Positions 34,837 through 43,388 of a stretch of DNA of 64,000 nucleotides are shown piece after piece. Both the position numbers and the translations under genes were made by a program. Each line of letters opens with the position of its first letter. Positions within the stretch are counted from its first letter, which is position 1. The stretch is from Lachnospiraceae bacterium (GTDB taxonomy: Bacteria; Bacillota; Clostridia; Lachnospirales; Lachnospiraceae), in assembly GCA_021770345.1 (NCBI GenBank), contig JAETRD010000010.1, positions 1 through 64,000 of the forward strand. Direction: 5' to 3'. The notes under the pieces are model-generated. The model had not been told where the DNA came from. It ran no database searches and was given only the letters and a program-made list of their open reading frames with translations.

Positions 34837-35646
34837 ATGTATCGTGTATTGGTGGCAGATGATGAGCCGATTGAGAGAAATGTGGTCAGCAGGACCATTC
34901 AAAAGTATTTCGAAGGGCAGCTGTCGGTGGTGACGGCCGCAAACGGCCGCGAGGCGGTGCAGCTTTTTGCGGAGCGAAGATGTGAGATTGTGATTCTCGA
35001 TATCGAGATGCCGGGAATGAACGGTCTTGAGGCGGCGGAAAAGATTCGGGAGATGGACGCGCAGTGCAGCATTATATTCCAGACGGCCTTTGACGAGTTT
35101 TCGTATGCAAAGCGGGCGATTTCCGTTCACGCGCTGGATTATCTGCTCAAACCGGGGACGGACGAGGAACTGATCGCCGTGCTCGACGAGGCGGTACGGC
35201 TTGCGGGAGAGCGACATGGGCCGATACAGCAAAACGGTCCGGCGGAGGATAAGGGTGCACAGGAGACGGAGGATGCGACCGGGAACGTGCGGCTTGCCGC
35301 GGTTGCGGAGACAATCCGGGACTATATCGAGGGGCATTATATGGAGGAGATCGCACTGCAGGATGCGGCGGAGGCGATGCGCTATTCGGAGGCGTACTTC
35401 TGTAAACTGTTTAAGCAGTGTTTTGACAAGAGCTTTGTCATGTACCTGACGGAATTCCGTGTGGAAAAGGCAAAGCAACTTCTGGCGGATGTGCGGATTA
35501 ATATCAAGGATATCAGCACGCAGGTGGGATACCGCGATTCCAATTATTTTGCGAAGGTGTTTAAGCGCATTGCGGGCATTACGCCTACGGAATACCGCAC
35601 ACAGGCGCTTGTTGCGGCGGAGAAGGCAGGGCAGCAGAATGAGTAG
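34837..35646 (+). CDS. Response regulator with AraC-type DNA-binding domain (YesN type)
   Basis: 269 aa; the ATG at 34837 follows GGAGGA. Receiver domain: VLVADDEPIE, phospho-acceptor Asp55 in VILDIEMPGMNG, QTAFDEFSYAKRAI and LLKPGTDEEL. The C-terminal AraC double helix-turn-helix (about 170-265) shows MRYSEAYFCKLFKQ and VGYRDSNYFAKVFKR. Its likely target is the TRAP promoter upstream of 29783 and perhaps its own operon. The last 8 nt overlap the next gene. Confidence 0.94.
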   Translation: MYRVLVADDEPIERNVVSRTIQKYFEGQLSVVTAANGREAVQLFAERRCEIVILDIEMPGMNGLEAAEKIREMDAQCSIIFQTAFDEFSYAKRAISVHALDYLLKPGTDEELIAVLDEAVRLAGERHGPIQQNGPAEDKGAQETEDATGNVRLAAVAETIRDYIEGHYMEEIALQDAAEAMRYSEAYFCKLFKQCFDKSFVMYLTEFRVEKAKQLLADVRINIKDISTQVGYRDSNYFAKVFKRIAGITPTEYRTQALVAAEKAGQQNE

Positions 35647-36667
35647 GCAAAGACTGCCCGCAAAGAGGCTGATCGGTGCGGGCATGGTGATTCTGGGAAT
35701 GATCGGTGCCGCATGGGTCGGCGTCAGAGAAAGTTCTGCGGCGAATGCGGAACCGGAATATGTGTTTTCCTATGCGGAGAATCAGGCGGCGGATTATCCG
35801 ACGACACTCGGCGCATACCGGTTTGCCGAGCTGGTGGAGGAGCGCACCGAGGGGCGGATCAGGATCATGGTCTGGCCGGATGGTGAACTGGGTGTGGAGC
35901 GGGATATCATCCGGCAGATGCAGTTCGGCGGTGTGGACTTCGCGCGCGTTTCACTGTCGCAGCTCGCGGAGTATATTCCGGAGTTCAACGCGCTGCAGAT
36001 GCCCTATCTCTACACGGATTCGGGACATATGTGGCGTGTTTTGGACGGGGAGATCGGGGATACGTTTCTGGGAAAGGTCAGCGCGTATGAGCTGGTGGGG
36101 CTTTCCTGGTATGACGCGGGAGCCAGGAATTTTTATACGGCCCATAAGCCCATTACCGCGCTCGAGGACATGCAGGGCATGCGGATACGCGTGCAGGAGT
36201 CGGAGCTGATGGCGGATATGGTGGAAGCGCTCGGGGCGACTGCGGTGCCGGGTGAATATGCGGACGTCTATGCGAATATTGAGCGGGGGATCGTGGACGG
36301 GGCGGAAAATAACTGGCCCTCCTACGAGTCGATGAGCCATTACGAGGTGGCAGGGTATTTTACGGTCGACGAGCACACGAGGGTGCCGGAGATGCAGCTG
36401 TGCTCCGCGCATACCTGGGAGAAGCTTTCCGGGGAGGACCGGCAGATTCTGCTGGAGTGCGCAAAGGAATCGGCGCTATACGAGCGGGAATGCTGGACAC
36501 TGCGGGAGAAAGAGTCGAGACAGATCGTCACGTCGAAGGGGGCAAAAGTCGTGGAGCTGTCCGCGGAGGAGAAGAAGCGCTTCTTTAACGCGGTGAAGGG
36601 CGTATATGAGAAATACTGCGGGGACTATATGGATATCATTGACGAGATTATTGCGATGGGAGACTGA
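35639..36667 (+). CDS. Second DctP-like TRAP binding protein, encoded with the two-component system
   Basis: 342 aa. It starts at the ATG that overlaps the end of the regulator gene by 8 nt. The N terminus has a signal/anchor (RLIGAGMVILGMIGAAWVGV) but no lipobox, unlike the TRAP lipoprotein at 29783. DctP marks: YPTTLGAYRFAELVEERTEGRI, MRIRVQESELMADMVEALGA and ADVYANIERGIVDGAENNW. No permease genes accompany it. In Bacillus the binding protein DctB takes part in dicarboxylate sensing by a kinase, so a sensory role with the kinase two genes upstream is plausible (inference). Confidence 0.9.
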   Translation: MSRQRLPAKRLIGAGMVILGMIGAAWVGVRESSAANAEPEYVFSYAENQAADYPTTLGAYRFAELVEERTEGRIRIMVWPDGELGVERDIIRQMQFGGVDFARVSLSQLAEYIPEFNALQMPYLYTDSGHMWRVLDGEIGDTFLGKVSAYELVGLSWYDAGARNFYTAHKPITALEDMQGMRIRVQESELMADMVEALGATAVPGEYADVYANIERGIVDGAENNWPSYESMSHYEVAGYFTVDEHTRVPEMQLCSAHTWEKLSGEDRQILLECAKESALYERECWTLREKESRQIVTSKGAKVVELSAEEKKRFFNAVKGVYEKYCGDYMDIIDEIIAMGD

Positions 36668-36673
36668 GAGGAT

Positions 36674-37858
36674 ATGGACTTTTGGAAGGACAAACGAAAA
36701 AAGAGGCAGTTTTTGGGCAGCTACGGAACGTTTTTGCTGAACGGTATGCTGACGCTGTCCATCGGCTCGCTGCTGCCCTACATAAGAGATGCAAGAGGAT
36801 TGGAGTATGCGTTCTGCGGGCTGATTGTAAGCCTTCACTCGATCGGGAATCTGACTGCAAGCTTTGCGTCGGGTGCGCTGCCGCTGCTGATTGGCAGAAA
36901 GCGCAGCATCCTGCTGTTTAATGCTGCGTATGCGGTTTCGTATCTGCTGATCATTTTTGGCGGAAATAACCTGTGCATTGCGCTCGCCTTTTTTATGACG
37001 GGGCTTGCGCGCGGAGCTACGAGTAACTGCTGTAATACGACGGTCAATCAGCTTGCGCCGGGGCAGGCGTGGATTTTAAACGGGCTGCATGCGATGTTTT
37101 CCGTCGGGGCGTTTCTGTTTCCGCTGCTTTTGACCGTGCTTGCGGGGAGAGACGGGGAGACATGGATTTATGCCTGCTATTTTATGTTTGTGATGGGGGT
37201 GATCAGCTGGCTGCTGTATCTGGGAATCCCGATGGAGCAGGAGGCGGAAAAGGGAAAAGAAAAAGAGAAGGGCAGCGGACTTGCATTTTTCCGGGAACCG
37301 CTGTTTTATCTGTGTACGCTGACGCTGTTTTTTTACCTCTGTGCTGAGCAGGGAGTGATCGGCTGGCTCGTGACCTATTTTAAGGACACGGGACTTTTGA
37401 ATGCGTCACTCTCCCAGATGACGGCGAGCATCCAGTGGCTGATGGTTCTGACGGGACGGCTGCTTGTGGCCTGGCTTTCTACGAAAGTGCCAAAGGAGCG
37501 GCTGCTGCGGATTATGGGTGTGGGACTGGTGTTGTTTTTCGGCGTGCTGATCACGGGCACGACGCCGGCATGGATTATGATCGGCATTATGGGCTTCGGG
37601 CTCTCGATGGCGGGGATTTATCCGACGACGGTTTCTTTCTCGGGGCTGATGATCCGCGATTATCCGATGGCGTGGAGCTACATATTGACGATTGCGAGTA
37701 TCGGTTCTGTCCTGATGCCATCGGTGATCGGCAAAATTGCGGATACGGCGGGAATCGCCGTCGGCATGAGTTCGGTCGGAGTGGTGGTGGTGATTGATTT
37801 TGTGATTATTTTTGTGCTGACGGCGTTTGTGCGCCGCAGAGAAGGGGAGGAAGATTGA
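36674..37858 (+). CDS. MFS transporter
   Basis: 394 aa, 12 predicted membrane segments split by a charged loop in the middle (EQEAEKGKEKEKG). MFS marks: the loop after helix 2 reads PLLIGRKRSILL, and VPKERLLRIMGV follows helix 8. It starts 7 nt after the DctP-like gene, so it belongs to the kinase-regulator operon. Substrate unknown; sugar or organic acid uptake or export would fit the neighbourhood. Confidence 0.88.
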   Translation: MDFWKDKRKKRQFLGSYGTFLLNGMLTLSIGSLLPYIRDARGLEYAFCGLIVSLHSIGNLTASFASGALPLLIGRKRSILLFNAAYAVSYLLIIFGGNNLCIALAFFMTGLARGATSNCCNTTVNQLAPGQAWILNGLHAMFSVGAFLFPLLLTVLAGRDGETWIYACYFMFVMGVISWLLYLGIPMEQEAEKGKEKEKGSGLAFFREPLFYLCTLTLFFYLCAEQGVIGWLVTYFKDTGLLNASLSQMTASIQWLMVLTGRLLVAWLSTKVPKERLLRIMGVGLVLFFGVLITGTTPAWIMIGIMGFGLSMAGIYPTTVSFSGLMIRDYPMAWSYILTIASIGSVLMPSVIGKIADTAGIAVGMSSVGVVVVIDFVIIFVLTAFVRRREGEED

Positions 37859-37921
37859 AAATTAAAATTTTCAATCCCAAGTTTGTGCGCACACGCACAA
37901 ACTTGAGAGCCATATATGGCT
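37854..37921. repeat. Three consecutive palindromes between MFS and cupin genes
   Basis: 37854-37877 pairs GATTGAAAAT with ATTTTCAATC (it includes the MFS stop codon). 37878-37905 pairs CAAGTTTGTGCG with CGCACAAACTTG around a 4-nt loop, a 12-bp perfect stem. 37908-37921 is the perfect palindrome AGCCATATATGGCT. A looser GTGCAC-rich repeat follows before the cupin start. The first may act as a terminator; the others look like operators or RNA hairpins. Confidence 0.65.
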
Positions 37922-37954
37922 TTGCACAAAATGCGTGTGCACATGGAGGTAATA

Positions 37955-38299
37955 ATGGGAAAGACAGAGAAGAACAGGATTTGGAATTTTAACGGTGAGA
38001 TTGATGCGGAGAATTGTGCGCCGGGGGTCAGACGCAAAATTCTCGCATACGGGGATGAGCTGATGTGTGTGGAGAATCATTTCGAGACGGGGGCAGTCGG
38101 TGTGCTGCACCATCACCCGCACACGCAGATTACCTATGTGGTGTCCGGCGAATTTGAGTTTACGATCGACGGAGAAAAGAAAATCGTGCGGGCGGGGGAT
38201 GCGATGCTCAAGCAAAATGCAATCGAGCACGGGTGCGTCTGTCTCGCGGAGGGCGTACTGCTTGATATCTTTACGCCGATGCGGGAGGACTTTGTATAG
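37955..38299 (+). CDS. Small cupin protein
   Basis: 114 aa, one cupin barrel. The ATG at 37955 follows GGAGG. Metal-site motif 1 is HHHPHTQITYVVSGEFEF and motif 2 is AGDAMLKQNAIEHGCVC; together they provide the usual His and Glu/Gln ligands. Such one-domain cupins often help in sugar or uronate metabolism or act as sensors. The substrate is unknown. Confidence 0.88.
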   Translation: MGKTEKNRIWNFNGEIDAENCAPGVRRKILAYGDELMCVENHFETGAVGVLHHHPHTQITYVVSGEFEFTIDGEKKIVRAGDAMLKQNAIEHGCVCLAEGVLLDIFTPMREDFV

Positions 38300-38304
38300 T
38301 ATCG

Positions 38305-38379
38305 CTGCAAATCGTGCTTATTTTCAATAACGGACCGTATGCTTTGCAGGCCGTTGCTGAATATAAGCACGATTCGCAA
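38305..38379. terminator. Large inverted repeat between convergent genes
   Basis: TGCAAATCGTGCTTAT pairs with ATAAGCACGATTCGCA, and CAATAACGG with CCGTTGCTG further in. It separates the convergent cupin and ktrA genes and can serve both strands, though it has no long T run. Confidence 0.65.
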
Positions 38380-38393
38380 AGTGCAGGCCGCGG

Positions 38394-39047
38394 CTATAAT
38401 TTGCGGATGATTTTCTCGATATCACGCTGGTGTCCGATGACCATCAGATGTTCCCCCTCTTTAAACTCGTAGTCCGGTCCGGGCATAATCATCATGTCTT
38501 TGTCCGGCGTTTTGACGCCGATGATATTAGTGTTGTAGACGGAGCGGACATTCACATCCACGATGCTTCGCCCGAGCCATTCCGGCAATGGGGAGATCTC
38601 GTAGATGGAGAACCCGTTTCCGAGCTCCACATAGTCGAATACCTGATTGGCGGAAAAGCGGACCGCAACTTTTTCGGCGATATCGCGGTCGGGGTAGATG
38701 ACTTCGTTTGCGCCGTTGCGCAGCAGGAACTTGGCGTGAATGTCGCGGTTGGCTTTGCTGACAATGTAGTTTGCGCCGAGATCCGAGAGCAGGCTTGTAA
38801 TCTCGAGACTGCTCTGAAAGTTGTTGCCGATGCAGACAAAGCACAGGTCAAAGTTGCCGACGCCAAGACTGCGCAGCACTTTTTCGTTGGTGCAGTCACC
38901 GATTTTCGCGTCCGTCACATAGGGCAGCAGGTCTTCGAGTTTTGACTCGTCTCGATCCACAATCATGATTTCGTTGTTTAACCCTGAGAGCTCCGAGCAC
39001 AGATGGCTTCCGAAGCGTCCAAGTCCGATGATTAAGATTGATTTCAT
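38394..39047 (-). CDS. ktrA: Potassium uptake regulatory subunit (KtrA/TrkA type)
   Basis: 217 aa. N-terminal Rossmann (RCK/TrkA-N) domain with IIGLGRFGSHLC and VDRDESKLEDL, then a TrkA-C domain (about 135-217). It gates the KtrB channel in response to ATP/ADP or NAD(H) and, in relatives, cyclic di-AMP bound to the TrkA-C domain. It lies 32 nt downstream of the ktrB gene in the same minus-strand operon. Confidence 0.94.
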   Translation of the reverse strand: MKSILIIGLGRFGSHLCSELSGLNNEIMIVDRDESKLEDLLPYVTDAKIGDCTNEKVLRSLGVGNFDLCFVCIGNNFQSSLEITSLLSDLGANYIVSKANRDIHAKFLLRNGANEVIYPDRDIAEKVAVRFSANQVFDYVELGNGFSIYEISPLPEWLGRSIVDVNVRSVYNTNIIGVKTPDKDMMIMPGPDYEFKEGEHLMVIGHQRDIEKIIRKL

Positions 39048-39079
39048 GGCAGTAAGAACTCCTTTTTATAAAATGTTGG

Positions 39080-40426
39080 TCAGCCGATGCTGATCCGCTC
39101 TACCGGCTGCATGACATGCGCCGTTTTTTTGTGGTCAGTAAAAGACAGGGCGAACGAGAGGCTTCCGAGCCGCCCGATATACATTAGGAACGCGATGATA
39201 AAGCGCGACAGTGTATTCAGCTTTCCGGTGAGTCCGGTTGTCATGCCTACCGTGCAGACGGCCGATATGACCTCAAAAAGCGCATCACCGATCAAAAAAT
39301 TCTGAACGGAACACAAAACCAGCGCTGCGGTAAGGCAGCAGAACAGGTAGGTGCAGAGCAGGGCGGAGGCTTTGGTGATGGTCGCGGCCTCGATGCGCCG
39401 CCCGAAAATATTTGTCCCGGGAGTGCGCAGCAACGTGGAGCGCAGGTGCAGCAGCAGAACGAAAATCGTGGTCATCTTGACACCGCCGGCGGTGGAGCCG
39501 GACCCGCCGCCGATAAACATCAGAATGACGGTTAAAAGTTTTCCGCCCTCGGAGAGCGCTCCGGTGTCGGTGCTGTTAAACCCTGCGGTACGCGGGCTGA
39601 CGGCCGAAAAGAACGCATTGCAGAGCTTGTCCGTAAAGTGCATGCCCCCGTACAGACCATTGCCTTCGATCAGATAGAAAAGCAGTGTTCCGCCGAGGAT
39701 GAGGACGATCGAGATGCTCAGCACCATCTTGCTCGAAAGCGAGTATTTGCGCAGAGACAGTTTATGCTTTGCAATGTCCGCCCACACCATAAAGCCGATA
39801 CCGCCGGTCAGAATCAGCGCCGAGAGCGTGAGCAGGACAATCGGGTCGTCATAGTAAGTGGTAAAGGAGGAGCAGGGGACATATTTCCCCATCAGGTCAA
39901 AACCCGCATTGCAGAACGCGGAAATCGAATGAAAAACCCCGTAATAAATGCTTTGCCAGAATCCCATGCGGGGATAAAATCGGACGGCAAGCACAAGTGC
40001 GCCGATTCCTTCGACGAGAAAGGTGCCTTTCATCACCAGTTTAATCAGGCGCACGACACCCCCGATATCCAGAACGTTAAAGCTCTCGCGGATCCAGCCG
40101 CGCTGCTTTAAACTGATTTTCCTGCGGAGGATGATGGCGACCGCGGAACCGATCGAGATAAAACCGAGACCTCCGATCTGAATCAGCAAAAGCAGAACAA
40201 GCTGGCCGAAAAAGGACCAATGTGTGTAGGTATCCACGAGAATCAGCCCTGTCACACAGCTTGCGCTTGTGGCGGTGAAAAGTGCGACGACGGGCGGCGT
40301 CCACTCGCCGGTTCTCGAGGAAACCGGCAGCATCAGCAGCAGAGTGCCGGTTAAGATCAGAAGAAAAAAGCCCACGGCAATCAACTGCATGCCGGATAAG
40401 TTTTTGAATTTTTTAAGTAAAAGCAT
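39080..40426 (-). CDS. ktrB: Potassium uptake membrane subunit (KtrB/TrkH type)
   Basis: 448 aa with four repeated membrane-pore-membrane units. The selectivity-filter glycines are in ATSASCVTGLI, FHSISAFCNAGFD, AVSPRTAGFNSTD and SAVCTVGMTTGLTG. It conducts potassium, usually coupled to sodium. GGAGG lies about 13 nt before the start. First gene of the ktrBA operon, divergent from the gene at 40565. Confidence 0.94.
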   Translation of the reverse strand: MLLLKKFKNLSGMQLIAVGFFLLILTGTLLLMLPVSSRTGEWTPPVVALFTATSASCVTGLILVDTYTHWSFFGQLVLLLLIQIGGLGFISIGSAVAIILRRKISLKQRGWIRESFNVLDIGGVVRLIKLVMKGTFLVEGIGALVLAVRFYPRMGFWQSIYYGVFHSISAFCNAGFDLMGKYVPCSSFTTYYDDPIVLLTLSALILTGGIGFMVWADIAKHKLSLRKYSLSSKMVLSISIVLILGGTLLFYLIEGNGLYGGMHFTDKLCNAFFSAVSPRTAGFNSTDTGALSEGGKLLTVILMFIGGGSGSTAGGVKMTTIFVLLLHLRSTLLRTPGTNIFGRRIEAATITKASALLCTYLFCCLTAALVLCSVQNFLIGDALFEVISAVCTVGMTTGLTGKLNTLSRFIIAFLMYIGRLGSLSFALSFTDHKKTAHVMQPVERISIG

Positions 40427-40469
40427 ATCGTATCATATTCCTCCGCCGTGTTCACGGATAAATTTCCGG

Positions 40470-40498
40470 TTGTGAAACAGATTCTAAAATATTATAAT
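40470..40498 (+). promoter_or_regulatory. Promoter of the 40565-43180 genes
   Basis: TTGTGA (40470-40475), 17-bp spacer, perfect TATAAT (40493-40498), about 70 nt before the start codon. Confidence 0.7.
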
Positions 40499-40564
40499 AT
40501 TAATGAGTTTTTTTGTACATATAAGTATTTGCTTTTTTGGAGAAAAATAAAAACAGGAGTGTTT

Positions 40565-41224
40565 ATGGGAGAATTTTTAGTTATCATTGTGGTCTGGATC
40601 ATTGTTGCGCTGCTAAAAGGAAAGAGCAGAAGTTCGAGAGAGCAGAATCGGACGATACAGACGTATCAGAATTCGCAGCAGTATCAGAGGCAGCAGTACG
40701 AGAGGCTGCAGCAGCGGCAGTCCGTGCAGCAGCGGCAATCTGTGCCGCGGCCTGCAGTTTTCGCACAGCCGGCAGGGCAGATGCAGTCGGCGGCGGAGCA
40801 GATGCAGCAGGCCGTGACCGCCATGAGTCAGAAGCAAAAGGAGCTGAAGGCAAGACTGCAGCAGAAATATCCGGGCGTGGGGAACACGCAGCCGCAGCGG
40901 GATGTGCAGCCGTATCGGGCACAGCAGCCGGCACAGAGCTCACAGCCGTATCAGGCACGGCCGACAGAGACGGGGCGGACGCAGAATGTGCGGGAGACGG
41001 TAAAGTCCGGAGACATTTTGAGCCGAGCGGCACAAAATGTCAGAGAGAACGAGGACGATCTGCTTGAGCAGGAGGATTTTCTTGCGAAGGTGGAGACGCT
41101 GATGATTACCGGCTATCAGTCAAAGCTTACATATGAGCGGGACTTTTTGTCCGAGGGGCTGGATTTATTAAATTCCTACCGGATTCCGGATACGATGCCG
41201 GAATTTACGGAATCGGAGATGTAG
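40565..41224 (+). CDS. Single-pass membrane protein with Gln-rich tail, unknown function
   Basis: 219 aa from the ATG at 40565 (CAGGAG upstream). The first 20 residues are one membrane helix (FLVIIVVWIIVALL) followed by basic KGKSRSSR, predicting a cytoplasmic C-terminal tail. Residues 30-140 are Gln/Arg/Ala-rich with repeated YQRQQYERLQQRQS and QQRQSVPRP units; the last 70 residues are more ordered and acidic. No family is recognised. The following two genes are close enough for one transcript. Confidence 0.65.
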   Translation: MGEFLVIIVVWIIVALLKGKSRSSREQNRTIQTYQNSQQYQRQQYERLQQRQSVQQRQSVPRPAVFAQPAGQMQSAAEQMQQAVTAMSQKQKELKARLQQKYPGVGNTQPQRDVQPYRAQQPAQSSQPYQARPTETGRTQNVRETVKSGDILSRAAQNVRENEDDLLEQEDFLAKVETLMITGYQSKLTYERDFLSEGLDLLNSYRIPDTMPEFTESEM

Positions 41225-41242
41225 AGAAAGGAATGGAAAAAG

Positions 41243-41848
41243 ATGTTGGGGAGAAGGCCAAAGAACGGTGAGATCTACCGTCATTTTAAGGGAGGCTTAT
41301 ACCGGATAGAGACGATCGCCGTGCACACGGAAACCGGCGAGGAACTGGTTGTTTATCAGGCGTTGTACGGGGATTTTAAAATGTATGCGAGACCGCTTGC
41401 AATGTTTCTTGAGGAGACAGACCGCGGGAAATACCCCGATGCGGCGCAGCGATACCGTTTTGAGCGTGTGGAGACGGAGAATGCGGGAGCGTCGAAAGCT
41501 GAGGCGCAAACTGAGGCGCAAATTGCGCTGCAAACTGAGGCGCAAACTGCGCTGTTATCGGAGGCTGCGGGCACGCCGAAGGTCTCGGAGGCGGAAGAGA
41601 AGGGAGCGTTTAATGCGGATGGCGCGGGGACGGTGCATCCGAAGCTGATGGAGTTTCTCGATGCGGACCGGATGGAGGACAAATACAATATTCTGGTGTC
41701 GATGCGGGACTGTGTGACGGACGGAATGATTAACACGATGGCGGTCGTGTTGGATGTCGTGATACCGGAGGGTGAACTCGCGGAGCGCTACGAGCAGCTA
41801 AAGCTCTGTGTCAGGACAAGGCAGCGTTATGAGATAGAGCGCCCGTAA
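41243..41848 (+). CDS. DUF1653 domain protein
   Basis: 201 aa. Residues 10-58 match the DUF1653 pattern ([41 protein letters not shown]). A low-complexity stretch (about 85-120, TEAQTALQ-like) is encoded by three 12-bp repeats CTGAGGCGCAAA. The C-terminal 70 residues are an additional helical part ([20 protein letters not shown]). The role of DUF1653 is unknown. The start at 41243 has only a weak ribosome site. Confidence 0.8.
   Translation: MLGRRPKNGEIYRHFKGGLYRIETIAVHTETGEELVVYQALYGDFKMYARPLAMFLEETDRGKYPDAAQRYRFERVETENAGASKAEAQTEAQIALQTEAQTALLSEAAGTPKVSEAEEKGAFNADGAGTVHPKLMEFLDADRMEDKYNILVSMRDCVTDGMINTMAVVLDVVIPEGELAERYEQLKLCVRTRQRYEIERP
41499..41546 (+). repeat. 12-bp in-frame repeats in the DUF1653 gene
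   Basis: CTGAGGCGCAAA occurs at 41499, 41511 and 41535, with a related CTGCAAA segment between the second and third. The repeat keeps the frame and encodes Glu-Ala-Gln-Thr/Ile. Confidence 0.75.
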
Positions 41849-41902
41849 GGGAAAACATCTGAAACATAAATTTGCAGGCAGAGAGAAAGGCATGGTTGCG
41901 TT

Positions 41903-43180
41903 ATGCAGGAGATACGGGAGAAATGCCGTCTAATCGCGGAGGCGGCGCCCAAAAGGATAGTGATCAGTAAGCCGGCCGAAAGAAACGGAGCATACCGCAG
42001 GATAGAGGTAGAGCGCAAAGGCGCCGGCTATCAGGCTGCCGCTTACACGGATAAGCAGGTGTTTCACGAGAATATTGCCGCGGACTGTCTGCCACAGTAT
42101 CTCGTCGATACGGTGCCGGGGGCATGGCTGCAGGTGAACGGCTGGACGGATTCACAGGAGCATATGCTTCTCGTCTCAAAGAAGGGGAAAGTCACCTACA
42201 AAGTGAAAAAAATATCCGGCGGGCAGGGGAAGTCCGAGGCGACAGGAAGATGCACGGCATCAGACGTTTCCGGGGTGACAGGCGGACGCACAGCATCAGA
42301 CGTTTCCGGGGCGACAGGCGGATGCACGGCGCCGGATCTGTCTGTGCCGCACAATCGGAAAAAGAACTATCTGATCGAGGAGGGGACCGCGGTCGCGCCG
42401 CTGGTGGATATGGGGATTTTCACTGCGGAGGGCAGGGTGGTAAAATCCATGTACGACAAGTTCCGCCAGATCAACCGTTTCCTGGAGATTATCGAGGACG
42501 GTGTGCGGGATTACCCGAAGGACGAGCTGCATATCGTCGACTTTGGCTGCGGAAAGTCATATCTGACCTTTGTGTTATACTACTATTTTACGGAGATCAA
42601 AAAGCGGCGCGTGCGGATTGTCGGCCTTGACCTGAAAGAGGATGTGATTCAAAACTGCAACGCAGCCGCGGAGAAATACGGATATGAAAGTCTGCACTTT
42701 GAGGTCGGGGATATCAACGGCTATCAGACGGATACGCCGGTGGATATGGTGGTGACGCTGCACGCCTGCGATACGGCTACGGACTATGCGCTGTTTAATG
42801 CCGTCTCGTGGAACGCCGCGTTGATTTTCTCGGTTCCCTGCTGTCAGCATGAACTGAACGGGCAGATTGACACGGAGGACTATTCGCTGCTGACGCGCTA
42901 CGGGATTGTAAAGGAGCGTTTTTCGGCGCTCGCGACCGACGCCGTCCGCGCAAATCTCCTCGCGTACTGCGGCTATAAGACACAGCTGTTAGAGTTCGTC
43001 GACTTTGCCCACACGCCGAAGAATCTCCTGATTCGGGCCGTGAAAAAAGGCGGAATCGTGCCGTTGTCCGTGCGGAACAATTATCTGCGGGAGGTGGAGC
43101 GCATGATGAAAGAGTTTCATTTTGAACCGACGCTGTACCGGCTGCTCGCCGGCGCGGGCAGAATAAAAACAAAAGACTGA
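41903..43180 (+). CDS. Class I SAM-dependent methyltransferase (Methyltransf_32 type)
   Basis: 425 aa. The methyltransferase core is in the C-terminal half: SAM motif IVDFGCGKSYLTFVL, acidic motif IVGLDLKEDVIQNC, then VVTLHACDTATDYAL and SVPCCQHELN, the set typical of the Methyltransf_32 group whose substrate is unknown. The N-terminal 110 residues form a separate domain ending in KKGKVTYKVKKISGG. A linker of three 12-residue repeats (42241-42348) joins the halves. Probably cytoplasmic. A RNA or protein substrate is possible but not shown. Confidence 0.85.
   Translation: MQEIREKCRLIAEAAPKRIVISKPAERNGAYRRIEVERKGAGYQAAAYTDKQVFHENIAADCLPQYLVDTVPGAWLQVNGWTDSQEHMLLVSKKGKVTYKVKKISGGQGKSEATGRCTASDVSGVTGGRTASDVSGATGGCTAPDLSVPHNRKKNYLIEEGTAVAPLVDMGIFTAEGRVVKSMYDKFRQINRFLEIIEDGVRDYPKDELHIVDFGCGKSYLTFVLYYYFTEIKKRRVRIVGLDLKEDVIQNCNAAAEKYGYESLHFEVGDINGYQTDTPVDMVVTLHACDTATDYALFNAVSWNAALIFSVPCCQHELNGQIDTEDYSLLTRYGIVKERFSALATDAVRANLLAYCGYKTQLLEFVDFAHTPKNLLIRAVKKGGIVPLSVRNNYLREVERMMKEFHFEPTLYRLLAGAGRIKTKD
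42241..42348 (+). repeat. Three 36-bp in-frame tandem repeats in the methyltransferase gene
   Basis: Units begin at 42241, 42277 and 42313 with GACAGG; the first two are nearly identical, the third has diverged. They encode a flexible TG-x-x-TASDVSG-type linker. Copy number is likely to vary between strains. Confidence 0.85.
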
Positions 43181-43223
43181 CCGCCCGCGCAGCCTGCATA
43201 CGGTAAAATTTCGCAGATATGTG

Positions 43224-43388
43224 CTAGTGTAGTGACCTGTTCATTTTCAGTTAAATGACGCAGGATGAATTTTCAGTCTGCAAGACGGCTGAACGAGGCG
43301 ATGCGGTGGCATCGTTGAGTGAAGCCAACGCCGCAGATGAAAATTCAGGCAAGTCATTTAGCGAAATATGAACAGGTCGCTACACTAG
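43224..43388. mobile_element. 165-bp near-perfect hairpin element (MITE-like)
   Basis: The ends CTAGTGTAG..CCTGTTCAT (43224-43244) and ATGAACAGG..CTACACTAG (43368-43388) are inverted copies with one mismatch in 21. Further in, TTAAATGAC pairs with GTCATTTA, GATGAATTTTCAGTCTGC with GCAGATGAAAATTC, and the centre GGCGATGC-GGT-GGCATCG closes the hairpin, so almost the whole element is self-complementary. It encodes nothing. Its right end supplies the stop codon of the adjacent CYTH gene. Small non-autonomous transposon or repeated structured RNA element. Confidence 0.75.
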
